A DNA stretch of 64,000 bases from Tubulanus polymorphus. Taxonomy: Eukaryota; Nemertea; Palaeonemertea; Tubulaniformes; Tubulanidae. The notes under the pieces were generated by a model. It did no database searches, was not told where the DNA came from, and saw only the letters and a list, made by a program, of their open reading frames with translations. The stretch lies in the NCBI RefSeq assembly GCF_964204645.1, contig NC_134026.1, positions 28,352,650 through 28,416,649 on the forward strand, given 5' to 3'. Shown here piece after piece: positions 13,172 to 26,600 of the stretch. Numbering within the stretch: position 1 is the first letter of the stretch; each line of letters opens with the position of its first letter. The position numbers and the translations under genes are program-made.

Positions 13172-13620
13172 TTAGTTACATCATAAGCCGGGAATGAAAG
13201 GGTGCGGCTAGGAAAAGACTCTGGCAGTTGACCCGGCTAGCATTGATTTTGAATCCATTTTAAACTGTATTGAATCCAAAAAGTCTTCATTGAAAGGGGT
13301 TGAAATATAGAAAAGTGATATCATGATTTGAAAGTTTTTATGATCATGCCTCAAACCAAACTTTCAAGTCATGTTATAACTTTTCTACATTTAAGCCCGT
13401 TTAGGCTTAAAACGTTCCTGCCCTGGGCACAGGGAAGAAAGAGACTATCATACCGAGATAGCTACGATACAACGTTTGCTTTATGATGACAGCTATCGGG
13501 AGATAAAGCTAGTCAGCAGACATAATATATCAAGTCATTTTAAATTGCGCGGGGTGTGACAAGTTGGCCAAGTCAGCCAACTGATCGCTGTTCTATTCAA
13601 ACCACAGATTTCTTTAATAA

Positions 13621-13860
13621 GTTCATTAATTTACCATCACTGACCGCCACTGACCAATCCAAACTTCTCGATCAGAGAACGATATACTGCGTTTAGTCCC
13701 AGACTAAAATGATTCACCATTGCAAATTTATGAATTGACCATCACTGACCACCACTGACCAATTCAAACTTCTCGAACATGAAAACGATATACCGCGTTT
13801 AGTGTCAGACCAAAAAAGGATTCACCATTGTAAATTCATAAATCGACCACACTGACCAAT
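13621..13860. repeat. Diverged tandem repeat, about 115 bp unit, two copies plus remnant
   Basis: Each unit has a run of CACTGACC motifs, then AAACTTCTCGA, then CGATATAC(T/C)GCGTTTAG, then GATTCACCATTG. The second unit starts near 13737, and a third, shortened CACTGACCAATTC follows near 13850. Confidence 0.75.
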
Positions 13861-14852
13861 TCTATCTTCTACCCGGCCTAGATTAAATGCTCTCAGAAGT
13901 CAAAAGTTGTACCGTACCGCCGGGCCGCCCCAGTCGGGCCGATACGCGAAACGCCTCAAGTTTATCAATTATCTTTATCTTTCCCAAACAAATCATACAA
14001 TAATCGGGGTATTTGTAATATTAATTTTACGGGGCACTCGGTGTAATTCATTCAATATTTGATTATATTTGAAATCAGCAAGGACTGACAAGGCTCCGCT
14101 AACTGGGAGGGGCACCGATTATTCATAGTTATCCTTTCTCGCGTCGAATTTTAGTACACTTGTTTTGAAATCGGAACCGTTCGGCCAAAGGACGGCCTAC
14201 ATCGACTCGAAATGTTAATGACGATGCAAGAAACGGCCTCCACTTGACAATTTTCAAATTCTCAAGACGGAATATGGTACGATTTCTACGAATATCCATT
14301 AATCATAAATACACATACCACAATCAAAATACCATTGTATTGTCATCATGGGCAAATAACACTTATGTTTATTTTATTTTCAACTTACTTTTAAAAAAAA
14401 GTTTCACTTAGGATTTCTGTCAAATTTATAGGGGGTTGAACCCCTTCCCCTCTATTTCCGCCCCTACAGGCCCTGCCCAGTGCGGACAGCATCGCAGTGA
14501 TAACAGGGAAACGTACACCGATCGTAGGAGCGGAGTGAGATTTTTTGATCTTGAAATCGGGATTGACTGTGTTAAAAATATTTGAACGTAGTCGACATTC
14601 CATTTCCATAGCATACAATCGATTTTCATTTTATGTTCACCACATTGCGTGTCAGGCCCCAATTTGCCGCGACAAGCCTCGGGACTTGTGACGCCATATA
14701 TGCAGCGGGTTCATAAGAATGCCCTACATGGAAGAATTTTGTAAACAAACGAAAACTTTGATTTTGATTTTTTTTGATTAGAAAGTTAGCTACATCGGTG
14801 ATGATGACGACGATGAAATAAACCACTGCAGAGTGAATTTTGAAGAATTAAA

Positions 14853-17800
14853 ATGGCTTTTGTGAAGTCTTCTGATGAACTTTACGGTATAATTAATCTA
14901 AGAACAGGATTTCTGTCAATCAATTCAACAATCCCAATCAATACATTTTCGATCCAACATAGGCCTATATCTAGAGTTTGTTCGAGTAAAACAGCAATTT
15001 AATGCACAGGGGTCGTATCAGAGTAGTAAGTAATGTAAAAACGATAATCTGTTAATCCAATCGTATATATGAAATAACTTTTATACTGTAGACATTGAAT
15101 TAACAGATTATCGTTTTTACATTACCTACAGTACAACTCTGATACGAGCCCCTGTGGTTTTATGGCCATCTCTCAGTGAATTTAACATTAACATTAGAAA
15201 TGATCCATTTTAAAACTATTTTTTCATTCACAACAACAGATCGGATTATGGAAGGATGGGAAAGACAAGACAGTCCGAAAGGAATTCCATATTACATGAA
15301 GTATGTACAAAAAGTAGTATATCCCATCGACAATTTTCTTAATTGCCTTCGACCGATATGTAGCACTTGTAATTCAAACCATCATTATCGTGTACTTTCA
15401 GCCATCAGTATGAAAGGACTCAATGGGATCATCCGATCTATGAAAAGATATTTGAAGATCTCGGTAAGTGTGCATTAGTCGTGGGATGAATTATAGATTA
15501 CAATCAGAGCTTGATTCATTAAGTACCTACTTTTTTCTAGGTGATTTCGATCGAATAAAATATGCTGCTTACAGAACTTCTTTGAAGCTTATATATTTGC
15601 AGAAAAAACTTCAACGTAAGTAGTTTTAATAAAACAGATGAAATTGGGAAAGTTCATGGTTACTTGTTTGTAAAATATTCGCCTACAGCAAAACAGTAAA
15701 TACTTTACCCTACGTAGATAACAGCTTCACCGCTGTCACTTCACCATTAGCATACAGTACCAAGTATTTGACATTGCTTAGGCGAAAAATCTAGAAAACA
15801 AATCAGGGAATTTGACAAATTTTGTAAAAATCCTGGAAAACTCTGGGAATTTGGATATGTTATTGACCATGTGTTTCTTTATCAATATGTGAATCAATGA
15901 ATGAATTCTCTATCAGGGATTTTTGTGTAATCACATGGAAATTCAGGGGATTTGTAAATGGACAGAAAGAGGCCCCCCCCTGATTATAGTATGATTTATT
16001 GTGTTTTTTTTTTTTCAGTTGATTTGTTTGATTTGCATACGATCACGGTAGTATTTGATAAACACAGATACACCGCGAGATCGATCGATGAAGCTCCGAT
16101 GACGTGCGGTGAACTGGAGAATTTGTTGATCGATTTGTGTCGAAAGATTAAGAAAGATCGTTTATTACAGTTTGACGTTTCGTTGAACGCTGAATTGATT
16201 TTGAACTGGATTCTGAATTTATACGACGTGTAAGTGGATCAATCGCATTTACCAGTCCATCTACTTGACTGGTAGATTGACATTAATCTCAGTGTTTCAG
16301 AGTTAGTGAGCAAAACCCATAGATTGTATGATATTATATTTCAGGCATCGTACTGGAGCTATTCGGTCTCTATCGGTAATGATCGCTCTAGCCACACTAT
16401 CAGCTGGACGATTAATCGAAAAATACAAGTGTGAGTAGGGTATATTTCAAACATTCGAGGGCAGGGCCCGGTTTTACGAAAACGTTCATGATGTGCTCAT
16501 TGAAAACATGAACTAACCAAAAGCAACTTAACTCGAAAATTTTAGCTTAATTTTCTCATAAAACTGCTCCGTGTTCATTTCATATTGTAAAATCCTTCCC
16601 CTTATATTGGGCAATTTTAAGCATTAAGTGTATAATTAGAAGTATCCAATTTTTTGCCCTCTTCCAGAATTCTCTTGATGCATATACATACTTATTGGAT
16701 GATCCCTTAATGAAAATGTATCAGTAAATCATTATTTGTGAAAGGGTTACCCTAATCTAGGATTTATAGATTTAATGTTATGTTCTGTTGATAATCCGAC
16801 AGTCGTTTATACGTAGCATTTTGCGGTATTTTCATTGTAGATTTTTTTCGACAAGCGAGTAGCAATGGAAACGTGATTGATAGGAAACGGTTCGGTATAT
16901 TTCTAAGAGATCTGATGCAGGTAAGAGGTGTATAGAGGTTTTGTACCACCCTCTGTTGCTGCCTGAGTTCATCATGATTTATTTATACTTGTATTTTTTT
17001 CAGCTTGTTGATCTGTTAAATGAATCTAGTCCATTTGGAGGTATGAGTGTAGGTGCAGCCGTTGATAACTGCTTTCAGAGGGTGAGATTTATTTCTGCGG
17101 TGACTTAAGATAAAACTCTAGATGAATTATGGTTCTTGCAGATTAGGGAATTCTAGTTATTTTTCCCATTAGGGAAATTCAAGGAATTGTGACTTCTTGA
17201 AGATCTGCAAATTTGAATTTTTGGTGATGAGTGGCACAAAGAATCTCTTGATTAGAAGCGGCCTCCACTGAGGAATTTTTGTCAAGGGTCAAGGAAAATC
17301 AGGAAATTTTGTATTCACTAATATGTATAAACCCTGACGTACCTGATAAATATTTTTAAGGTGGCGAATGGAATTGGTATCCATGAAGAAGCATTTCTCG
17401 ATTGGATGTTTGAGGAACCACAGACAATTGTATGGCTTCCAACGTTGCATAGAATAACCTCAGCTGAAACTGTCAAACACGATGTGAAATGTAAACTATG
17501 TAAAGTAAATCCAATCACTGGATTGAGGTTAGTGACTGAGAGATATCAAGTGATATTGTAGTATTTGTAATATTAGTAAATTGAAATGACTGGTCGCAAA
17601 ATGCCAAGTAATTGAAACAAATGAATTTTGATATACAGAATAATAATTGGAATGTAAATATGTACAAACAGAAAATAATATGATAACAATACCTAAATGT
17701 ATATGGAATTAGAAGCCTGAAGGACAGTGCTAGAATTCAATGGTAATGAATCGATCTCTGTAATTTGTATGGTTTTATTCTGTAGGTATCGATGTCTGAA

Positions 17801-20800
17801 ATGTTTCAATTTTGACATGTGTCAAACTTGTTTCTACACTGGACGCGTCAACAGTAAACACAAAGTCACTCATCCTACACAGGAATACTGTGTCTCTGTA
17901 AGATTCTTCACGCTTTCAATTTCCCTTATATATATACGTTAATTCAGTAGACTGTGCTAGCCTCGGATCTTGCGGGACCAATGAATTCTTTGCGAGGTAT
18001 GCGAATCAGAGCAGGGATGGGTCATTATCATGATGAATTCTACAAACTTTTATTGTAAAGTCCATGATTTCAGTAGGAAATTTGTAAATTGTCTGGGGCA
18101 CACGCGAATCAGAGGCAATCGGAGTCTACTGTATACGGTTTCTCACAGAAAATAGTTAAATGCTTCTTCATCATTACCTTTAATCAAAATATTTCAGACA
18201 ACATCGAAGGAAAACACAAAAGCTGTACTGAAAACAATACGCAATAATATCAGTAAAAAATACAAGAAGAAAATCAACAAGCCGAGCTATTTACCAATAA
18301 ATCAGAATACTGGTACGACAGCTCCTGCGGATGTCAGTTATGACTGGGATGATTTGTAAGTTTAAGCGCAGTGATGCCTTCCATATGAACTAAATTATGT
18401 CGGTTCCTAACCTGTCTGATTTTTGTTTTTGAAAGCGCACCTGATGGAGGAGGTGCAGGCAGTAACTCTGATTGCGGGTCCAGTTTAGCTGCTGGTGCTA
18501 ATGGTATGGATTTCGATGAATATTTTGGTAGCATCGAGAAATACGCAGAGAAAGAAAATATACCACACATTGATTTACAATTACAACAGCAGATACAACA
18601 AGTGAGTACAGTCAACCCCTGATAATGTCATCAACCCCACCTAATGCCAGGTTTTCTCTGAGAACAGAGAATCTGTATTTTGTCTTTGAACTAGTCAAAA
18701 TTCGACCCGATATACCGACATACTCTCTATACCACTGAAATTCTGAATCACCGATGTGGACAGTATATCAGGAGTTGACAGAAATCAATGACAGATTTTC
18801 ACTTTTTTTGCATTTGCTGCTTTCACTGTTCAGTTTTTATCACTTCGTTTTTGCATGCGTATTTCATTTAGACTAGTTTCACTCCCCCACCACAACTATC
18901 GAGTAAACCTATGCCGGTAGGTCAACGAAATGAACTTGAAAGCATCATTGGTCATTTAGAGGATGAAAACAGGTACTGGTTGAATCAAATCTTTGGTAGA
19001 GAGTTCAAATAGAGGAAAATCCATAGTAGCAAAAACCGAACAAACTTTCAGGAGTTACATTTCATCGAATAAAATCCTGTATCAACTCCTCAAATTTTTC
19101 ACAATTATCTCATTTTCACAGGGACCTGTTGGACGAGATTGAGCGTTTACACGATATCTCGTACGAAGAGCCATCTACCGTGGATAGCCGCGTCGAAAAC
19201 GAACGCGTCAAAGTTTTACAGAAACAGAAAGATCACCTCGAAGCCAAACAAGAGATTTTAGAGTCATACAATCAGCGACTCGAGAAACAAGTCAGTCGTT
19301 TAAAGACATTACTTCAACAGGTAATGATAATAATAGTAGTTATGATGATTATGATTATTTATCATTTTAAAGCGCTGAACATGGAAACAATTCACAAAAT
19401 CTATTTTGAAAAGTGACTCATCAAAAACTCTTTGAATAAATAATGTCTTTGTAAGCACATTTAAAATACTCCAATGGTCTGTTTCGGATATGAGGTGAAA
19501 TGGTAGAAATCTTGAAAAATTGGACTCTGTTCAACAAAGCAGTTTGATAAGAGAAGCTTTATTTACTATTGATAGGGTTTACTTGATAGTATTTTGAATT
19601 CAGAATGTTTATGACTGTCTTTGATCATTTTAAGAATGAAGAATCTCGGAAAGGCAACGCTGTAACATACAACAGCGGTGCTGGTGCTGCTGCTGGTGCT
19701 GGTGCTGCTGCTGCTGCGGGGAGTACGCTGAATAATGTCGATTTGACAATAACGCGGCCACCGTTATCTTCACCTCAGAGAATACTAGTTGATCCACCTC
19801 CTTATCAGTCGCAATCAGCTCGGTTTAAACCACCGTTCGTTCGTAATCTCGACGGAATGATGGCGATCAGTACCCCGAAAGTCAACGTCATTCCAACAAC
19901 GAACATTCCATTAAGTGATTTACGAACGCCGATGTTCGCGAGTCCCGTCGAGATCGATGATTATCGCGAGGATCGGTTTTACGAGTTCGACACTTTTGGA
20001 ACGAGCGCGCCGAGTGATCTGATGAGTCGAACGAGGTTTAATATTCCATCGATGGTTCAATCGTGTTGTAACCCGGAGGAAGAGGCTGAATTACAGTATC
20101 TAATGGAACAGTTACAAACTGATATTCCCCAAAATATATCTCAAACAGGTTAGTTTACTCTGGGAACATTGTCTTCGTAATGGCAAATTTCTGTTATGAT
20201 CATTTACAATAGGGTCGATGATGATTTTAAGAATATTTGAACGAGTGCCCAATATCTACAATGAATGATCAGTAACACTCATAACAGCCATAACCAAACA
20301 AACACAACAGTGTTCATTCATCCTTCAAATGTTGTATATATGTGAAATCACAATTACTGAAAATCACAAATACAGTCGATCGATTTCAAGGTACATTACC
20401 TCCTTTTCAAGAGAGGCAGTATAATATGGTTGCTTCGAACCTCAGCATAATAAAGTATTATTTTTAAGGTATACAAACTTTTAACAAAAATCATCTTACT
20501 GAGGACAATTATTACACCTAGCCTATATTTCTGCGTATCAGTCCCTGGAAGAAGTGACATTCTAACTACTAGTGTTCAGAAGTCATGTTACCATTTGCTG
20601 CTGGGTAGAGAGAGGCAATGAAGATAAATTGTGTGTTGCTTAGCGACACTACAGTGAAGTTTTAGGTTTAAACCCATGACCAGGGGCCAGTTGCACAGTC
20701 GGGACTTAAGTCCAAAAGTGGTCTTAAATCTTAAGTTTGGTCTTAAGTTGTTAGATTAGCTATAGAACTAAGTTGGTCTTAGACTGGTCTTAAGTCTATA

Positions 20801-20996
20801 AAGCCATGACTATGCAACCGGCCCCTGGCATTCAGTGAAATGCCTGAACAACTCGCCCACATTCTTCCATTCCTGATCTTGTCGTATTTCTGTCGTTACA
20901 GCTGCTGAAGACGCCCCTAGAGCGAGCAACATGTATGAATTAACAAACCAGATCGGCGGTGCAATGTCCGAATTCGTTGGTGCTATTCACAAATAA
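14853..20996 (+). CDS. DYTN: Short dystrophin-family protein, probably dystrotelin
   Basis: Sixteen coding exons with all phases closing, 732 aa: 14853-14886, 15240-15300, 15402-15463, 15541-15615, 16019-16229, 16345-16430, 16841-16920, 17004-17081, 17361-17527, 17786-17897, 18198-18355, 18436-18601, 18872-18972, 19122-19320, 19635-20148, 20902-20996. The first exon supplies only 11 residues ([11 protein letters not shown]); an in-frame TGA 12 bases upstream supports this start. Domains in order: WW (residues 15-50, [13 protein letters not shown] .. TQWDHP), EF-hand-like helical region (about 55-228), ZZ zinc finger (about 265-322, CKLC .. [17 protein letters not shown] .. HPTQEYC), coiled coil (about 430-530), then an Ala/Gly tract and a low-complexity tail. 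There is no actin-binding domain and there are no spectrin repeats. The C-x2-C in RYRCLKC matches dystrotelin and dystrobrevin rather than dystrophin, whose ZZ domain has Ser and His there. Expected role: cortical or membrane adaptor binding dystroglycan-type partners. A short dystrophin paralogue is the alternative. Confidence 0.8.
15005..15156. repeat. Foldback element in dystrotelin intron 1
   Basis: The left arm (15005-15056) and right arm (15099-15156) are inverted copies with one small indel region. They begin and end CACAGGGG / CCCCTGTG and share a long core containing GTAAAAACGATAATCTGTT. The loop is about 42 bases. This structure fits a non-autonomous DNA transposon. No clear target-site duplication was seen. 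Confidence 0.8.
16464..16585. mobile_element. MITE-like relic in dystrotelin intron 6
   Basis: Starts GGGCCCGGTTTTACGAAAA and contains CTCATTGAAAACATGAA, as in the NCAPG intron copy at 9176-9251. The right end is degenerate. The two copies are clearly diverged, so it is an old family. Confidence 0.5.
19677..19721 (+). repeat. GCT/GGT triplet repeat coding an Ala/Gly tract
   Basis: In-frame GCT, GGT and GCG codons in exon 15 of the dystrotelin gene encode a run of about 15 alternating Ala and Gly residues just after the coiled coil. Length polymorphism is likely. Confidence 0.9.
20680..20828. mobile_element. Palindromic MITE in the last dystrotelin intron
   Basis: Left end CCAGGGGCCAGTTGCACAGT; the right end is its inverted counterpart CCAGGGGCCGGTTGCATAGT. 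The interior is built of repeated GGTCTTAA-type words, so most of the 149 bp can fold back. No coding capacity. Confidence 0.8.
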
Positions 20997-21105
20997 CTTT
21001 AAAATACTTAATCGCCACAGAGTAAATATGATAAACCAAAGGAAAAAAGATCTAAATTCTTTTTTAATGAAATGTAAAGTGATATCTTCACATGATTGAT
21101 ATGTG

Positions 21106-21111
21106 AATAAA
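21106..21111 (+). terminator. Candidate poly(A) signal of dystrotelin gene
   Basis: AATAAA 110 bases after the stop codon. A second AATAAA lies at 21349-21354, so alternative 3' ends are possible. Confidence 0.45.
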
Positions 21112-22172
21112 TGTATTATTGACATATGTATAGTCATTTACTATTATATAATCTCATAATGTATGATGATGTATTTTCGATGTGCTTACCAGTATTATAG
21201 TAAATTGTTTGTATCGATATAAAGTAGAATCGTAAAAATGTAATTACATCACGTTCGTCAATGACAGTAATTTATACTAATTGTTTATAGTATGTTTTAA
21301 GCCTGATTAGATGACGGTAGTACTGAGGATGATTGAATTGTGATTAATAATAAATGTCTACAAAACCGTTCCCACCACTGCCAATTTAGTATCTGATTCG
21401 TCCAAAGATGTTTTTAATCAAGTTGATAATTCGTTTATTCACCAATATGTGAAAAGTGCCAAAATTGAAGCCAATGTTTTTTTCGACTGCTTCCTGGGCA
21501 AATCATGCTTCGAAATTTGTATTTCTAAATTCCAAGCTAAAAAATATCCGAGTATAAAACAGTGATTGGAACAAGAGACTTATCATTTCTAATGTTTCAA
21601 TTTTCTATCGGAATAGACACAAGTGCAATAGACATTTTTATTAATCGCATGTAGTTAACAGGGATTGTACTTGATGTTGAAACTCAAAGAGTAGATAGTA
21701 CTTTTTCATTCCTGAAATTCTTGAATAAGTAAACATGTTTGTATACGTCGATATTAGCGGAAAGACCACTTCAACGAATTGAATTTTCAGGTCTGAATTG
21801 GCATATTGTCTGTATGCTAATATTTCTGCACGTCCCCCATATAATCCCGGGCGTTCAAGTCAAAATATCCTTTTGTAATAACGATAAAAGCTCAGAAGTT
21901 TTTAGACTGGTAATTTTTCTGTGGAAACGATTGTTATTTACATTATCTGTGTACAAGGCTGATCCATTTTTAACGTTTTATTGAATCAGTGGCGCAGACT
22001 GTGACTGTCACAATGGTTTTATTATCTCGTACAAATATTATGGAATTTCTAGCTTTTATGCACGCTGCCAGTACAAGTATTTTATTATGTATGTTTTATC
22101 AATAAGGTTTCTGTTTTGGTAAAGGGGAACGGCTCCTAAAATGCTTAGATTAGCCTTATTGATTTTTAACTT

Positions 22173-22329
<157 letters not shown>

Positions 22330-22345
22330 CAAAATTATTATTAAA

Positions 22346-22901
<556 letters not shown>

Positions 22902-23379
22902 GACATTTAGCTCATTCTTTGAACTGAAATAGTAATCCTGCCAACGACACTCCTTAAATTTATTTAGAACTATTCGTGTCATCTCTCTTCATTTGATCAA
23001 TAAGAGTTTAACGTGTAACTGAATATAAATACTACAAAGAACCAGCATTTATCGCACCTGAATCGAGTGTTTAGATTGTAATGTTTCAAGCGTTTTGCCA
23101 GGTGGAGACCTTGTGTCCGAGAATTTAGAGAGATTTTTGAATGAACGAATTTAGAAGTACGCGATTTACATTGAGCGCTCCTTTACTTTCTATATTTTTG
23201 TAATACTCAATTCATACACTTCAATAAATACTACTTGATCGAGAAGTGTTCATGATGTGAATTTTTAAAGATTCCGTGTCACAAAAACATGTTTGTATCA
23301 GTGATTCTTTTTGATATTTGTAATAAAATCATTTATTAAGAGAATTGAACGCATTTCTGGTGATTTTTCCTGCAGCGAA

Positions 23380-23440
23380 GGAGCAGAATTAAACAGGATT
23401 CGAACCTAGCCGAAGTAGTCGGCTTGTAGATTTGGGTTTT
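23380..23440 (-). repeat. Weak tRNA-like B-box remnant
   Basis: The minus strand carries GGTTCGAATCC, the Pol III B-box consensus, near 23405-23395. Four of five T-arm pairs form, and no convincing A-box was found. Possibly a SINE remnant in the 5' flank of the Ig-like gene. Confidence 0.3.
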
Positions 23441-23604
23441 TCCAATCCCGGAAGTAATAGTTTTCGGTATAAAACCCAGATGGCGTAACGTGGAAGCGTT
23501 GGTGTCAGTGAAGTCAGTTATGAAGTCGCCGGTACCTGCTGAATGTCATGGTTTGGTTATCGTTTTATATGCCGGCTTTCCTTCCAAGTGATTACAAAAT
23601 AACG

Positions 23605-26600
23605 ATGAAAAACCTATTAAGGATATTATCTGTGATACATGTATTGTTGGTTTACAGTGGTAAGTACAATTGTTAACGCTATTTTACACTTTCTTTTCAT
23701 CAAATCAAATGAATCCTTAGTTCATTCATTTTTTTTCAAGTAAAAGTGTGAAATCAATGTAAGTTTTGTATAGCCCAGGTATACTAATATCTCGATGGTA
23801 TAATTCAATGTTGGGCGGTTGCCTACTCTAGCCTATTAGTAGTGTCGGCATAGACTACCGGTAGATATTCCAGTAGATCAGCTTTTTAGCAAGCAAACCC
23901 TGATGTCGACGTGCCTGGGCTGACTGAGGGTGCTCATTTTTTACCAGAAGGTAGAGGGTAGAGAGTAAGACTTGCTCTGATTTCCCATAACTAGTCCTGT
24001 TCTAAGCCTAAGGGGTGTTATTTTCAAAAATATAAACCGTTGAAAGGCGCGAAGTGTTTGGATATTTTTCCTGGACTCAGTTTCACAAAAAGGATGAATC
24101 CTAAATGGATTTAAGATCAATAGAATTGATGAAGAAATTAAAGTTAAATCTTTTTGTGAAACTGAATCCAGAAATTCGTCATTGGATGATTGGTATTTTT
24201 TAAGTATCAATGCTGTTAGCCCTGCTGCCCCAGCCCTAGCTGGGCCTGTCGGTGTCAATCCAGGGTTAAAGCTAATTGGAAGATGATTTAGGGCACTGTG
24301 AAATAAAGGCGCTTCCTTTAGACCTATCCACACAATTTTGAAATTTTAGGTTTATTTTTTGGCATTCAGAGTGTTTTTAGAGATTAACATATGATGTCAA
24401 ATGTGCCGTCAAAAATATGGCGGTCAAAATTTCAAAGGGCACTTGACCGTATTGGGCCAGTAATAGACTGGATCTGTGCCCGCTAGTACTTATAAACGTA
24501 TTGTACGGAAATGTGTTTTATGTGTCACAGATTTGGTCATCACAGCTCCACAGACACAGCACCAAGATCTGAACGTCCACGTCAATTTTGGTATTGAATT
24601 TCTGGTCGATTTTCGTCAATGTTCAGAAAATGCTTGTCTTACACCCGAGCAGCGATTTACTGTTACAAGCATTATGTAATAGCGGTTGAATCGGTTAAAT
24701 AAGGTCTATCACAGTCTACATCACACCTGGGCTTAAAACGTGCCTGGACTGTGAATACATGATACATGTCGATAAGGTACCACACGCAAAGTTCACTTGC
24801 ATCTAATCATATAATCTATCGCTAATAGTTATTATTACATATCTGATAAATTGGAATATTCTGTTAGAGTAACTGATGAATTGATGATATCAGCAGAAGA
24901 AATGTTTATGGTACCTTACTGTATTGTATTGTATTGTATTGTGTTATGAAGCCTCGGGGCCCGATACATTGCTAATACTCTGTGGTATCTAATAACTATC
25001 AATTTAGTAATGATTTGTCACGCGTATAGACAGATCAGTACTGTTCTGTACCTGTGGTCACTGTGGTTACAGAGTTTCTACTCCGTGCTATCTTTTTGAC
25101 TGCATGCTTGTACACGCTTCATATGCATTCTGATGGGAATTAATTTCAAAAGAAATGTTATTATTAGGGCATGAATCTATACTGAATCTTGCCTGAATTT
25201 TGAAGGCATTTTCTCAATGTCATTCTTCACATATGAATGTGTATGCATTACGAGATATGAGATCAATGTTCTTTCTGTTAGTTCGTCCGATAGATAGGAG
25301 TTGAATAACGCACTTTCCTTTTTAAAGTCGGATGTTTGTTATAGATACTCTCTCTATCTCTTGGTATGTTTCATTGTTGCACAGGTAGCGAACTGTTCTG
25401 AAAAGGCTGAATCATAACGAGTTCATAGATTGTAAAAATTGACAATGTCCCGTCAAAAATCTATACCCTACATCGACGATATTGATATTGACACAATTTC
25501 TGTCATTATTATAAAAAATGTTTAGTAGGATTTGAACATATGTATGCATTACTCATATGGTCATGTTACGCACATATGGTGTTGACATAACTGGATCTAG
25601 GGTCACAAATAGTCAATACAGGCTTTCTAACACTGCAACTGAATATCACCCTATCATTAGGCCCGATAGACAATTAAAATCTAAAATGTAAATCTAAAAT
25701 TTCAGCGGATATTCAATGAATAGTGTTATATCGAATATTCAGTCCACACTTCAATATATCGAAAACCAATAGATTAAGATTACACATGTTTTTGCGATTA
25801 CCACGAGATGTTGTTTGTGACAGTTGTTACCATGGTAACAGTAATTGTCCTGAAATCTGTGCGAGGAGAACTGACTGATGGATATGAAAAATCGATTGCT
25901 GAATTTTGCATTCGTCCAGATGTTGTTATTTTCAGCTATTTTTGCTGTGTCACTTGTCTGGCCTCTCTTCTTTTTTAATGTCTGCTATTAATCCATCTAT
26001 TCATTACAGAAATAATCCAATTACTTGCGTACTTTGATACTCTGACCTTTCGAACCCCTTCTAAAGACCGGAAAATTCCTTTTTGTACCAGTACGAATAT
26101 TTACTTTATGCATATCTTGTTATGTCTTCTGTTTGTAGGTAATGTGAATGGGCTCGGATTTGAATGGAATCCTGGCGTGGCAGTGGGTGAAACTCTAACT
26201 ATGAGATGTTATGTAAGTAAACAAACCAACCGTGAACCCTCCTCAAGTCTGTCGCCGCGAATATTTCCCATATTGCACTCTCCTCCCCTACCATCGATTC
26301 TGGTGGTCTAGAATTATTTTTTCGCAATTTGATTACGTTCGGGATATTAATTTCAAAGAACTATCGATCTCCAACCGACATTTATTGCCTGAATTCTTTT
26401 TCAGATAGGAATGTAATTATTATCGGCGGTTTTCGAAATTCGTAAATCTTCCTTTTTTTACTTCGATCGTTATTATTCAGACATTTGTGAATAGAAACTT
26501 CATGTATTTCACACACCGGGTATGAGAGAGTGAGAGAGAGGAGGTATACACCTTACAGCAGTGGAAACAAAAAGTGCAGTGAAGCGTTTAAACTAAAGTC

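Larger units (their letters stand above)
11778..14852. other. Divergent spacer between NCAPG and dystrotelin
   Basis: This spacer should contain both promoters and any 5' non-coding exons, but no core promoter can be named with confidence. It holds the 35 bp triplicate at 13067-13171 and a diverged tandem repeat at 13621-13860. ORFs at 12341-12562 and 14391-14618 show no splice context or recognisable product and are treated as chance. Confidence 0.5.

Noticed and set aside
14391-14826. Overlapping minus-strand ORFs just upstream of dystrotelin
   Set aside because: Three short overlapping frames with no shared codon pattern or homology; they lie in the probable promoter or 5' flank.
19605-19634. 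ATG and earlier CAG acceptor before dystrotelin exon 15
   Set aside because: Splicing at the CAG before 19604 leads to an in-frame TGA after six codons. The TTTTAAG acceptor before 19635 keeps the phase, so the upstream bases are intron.
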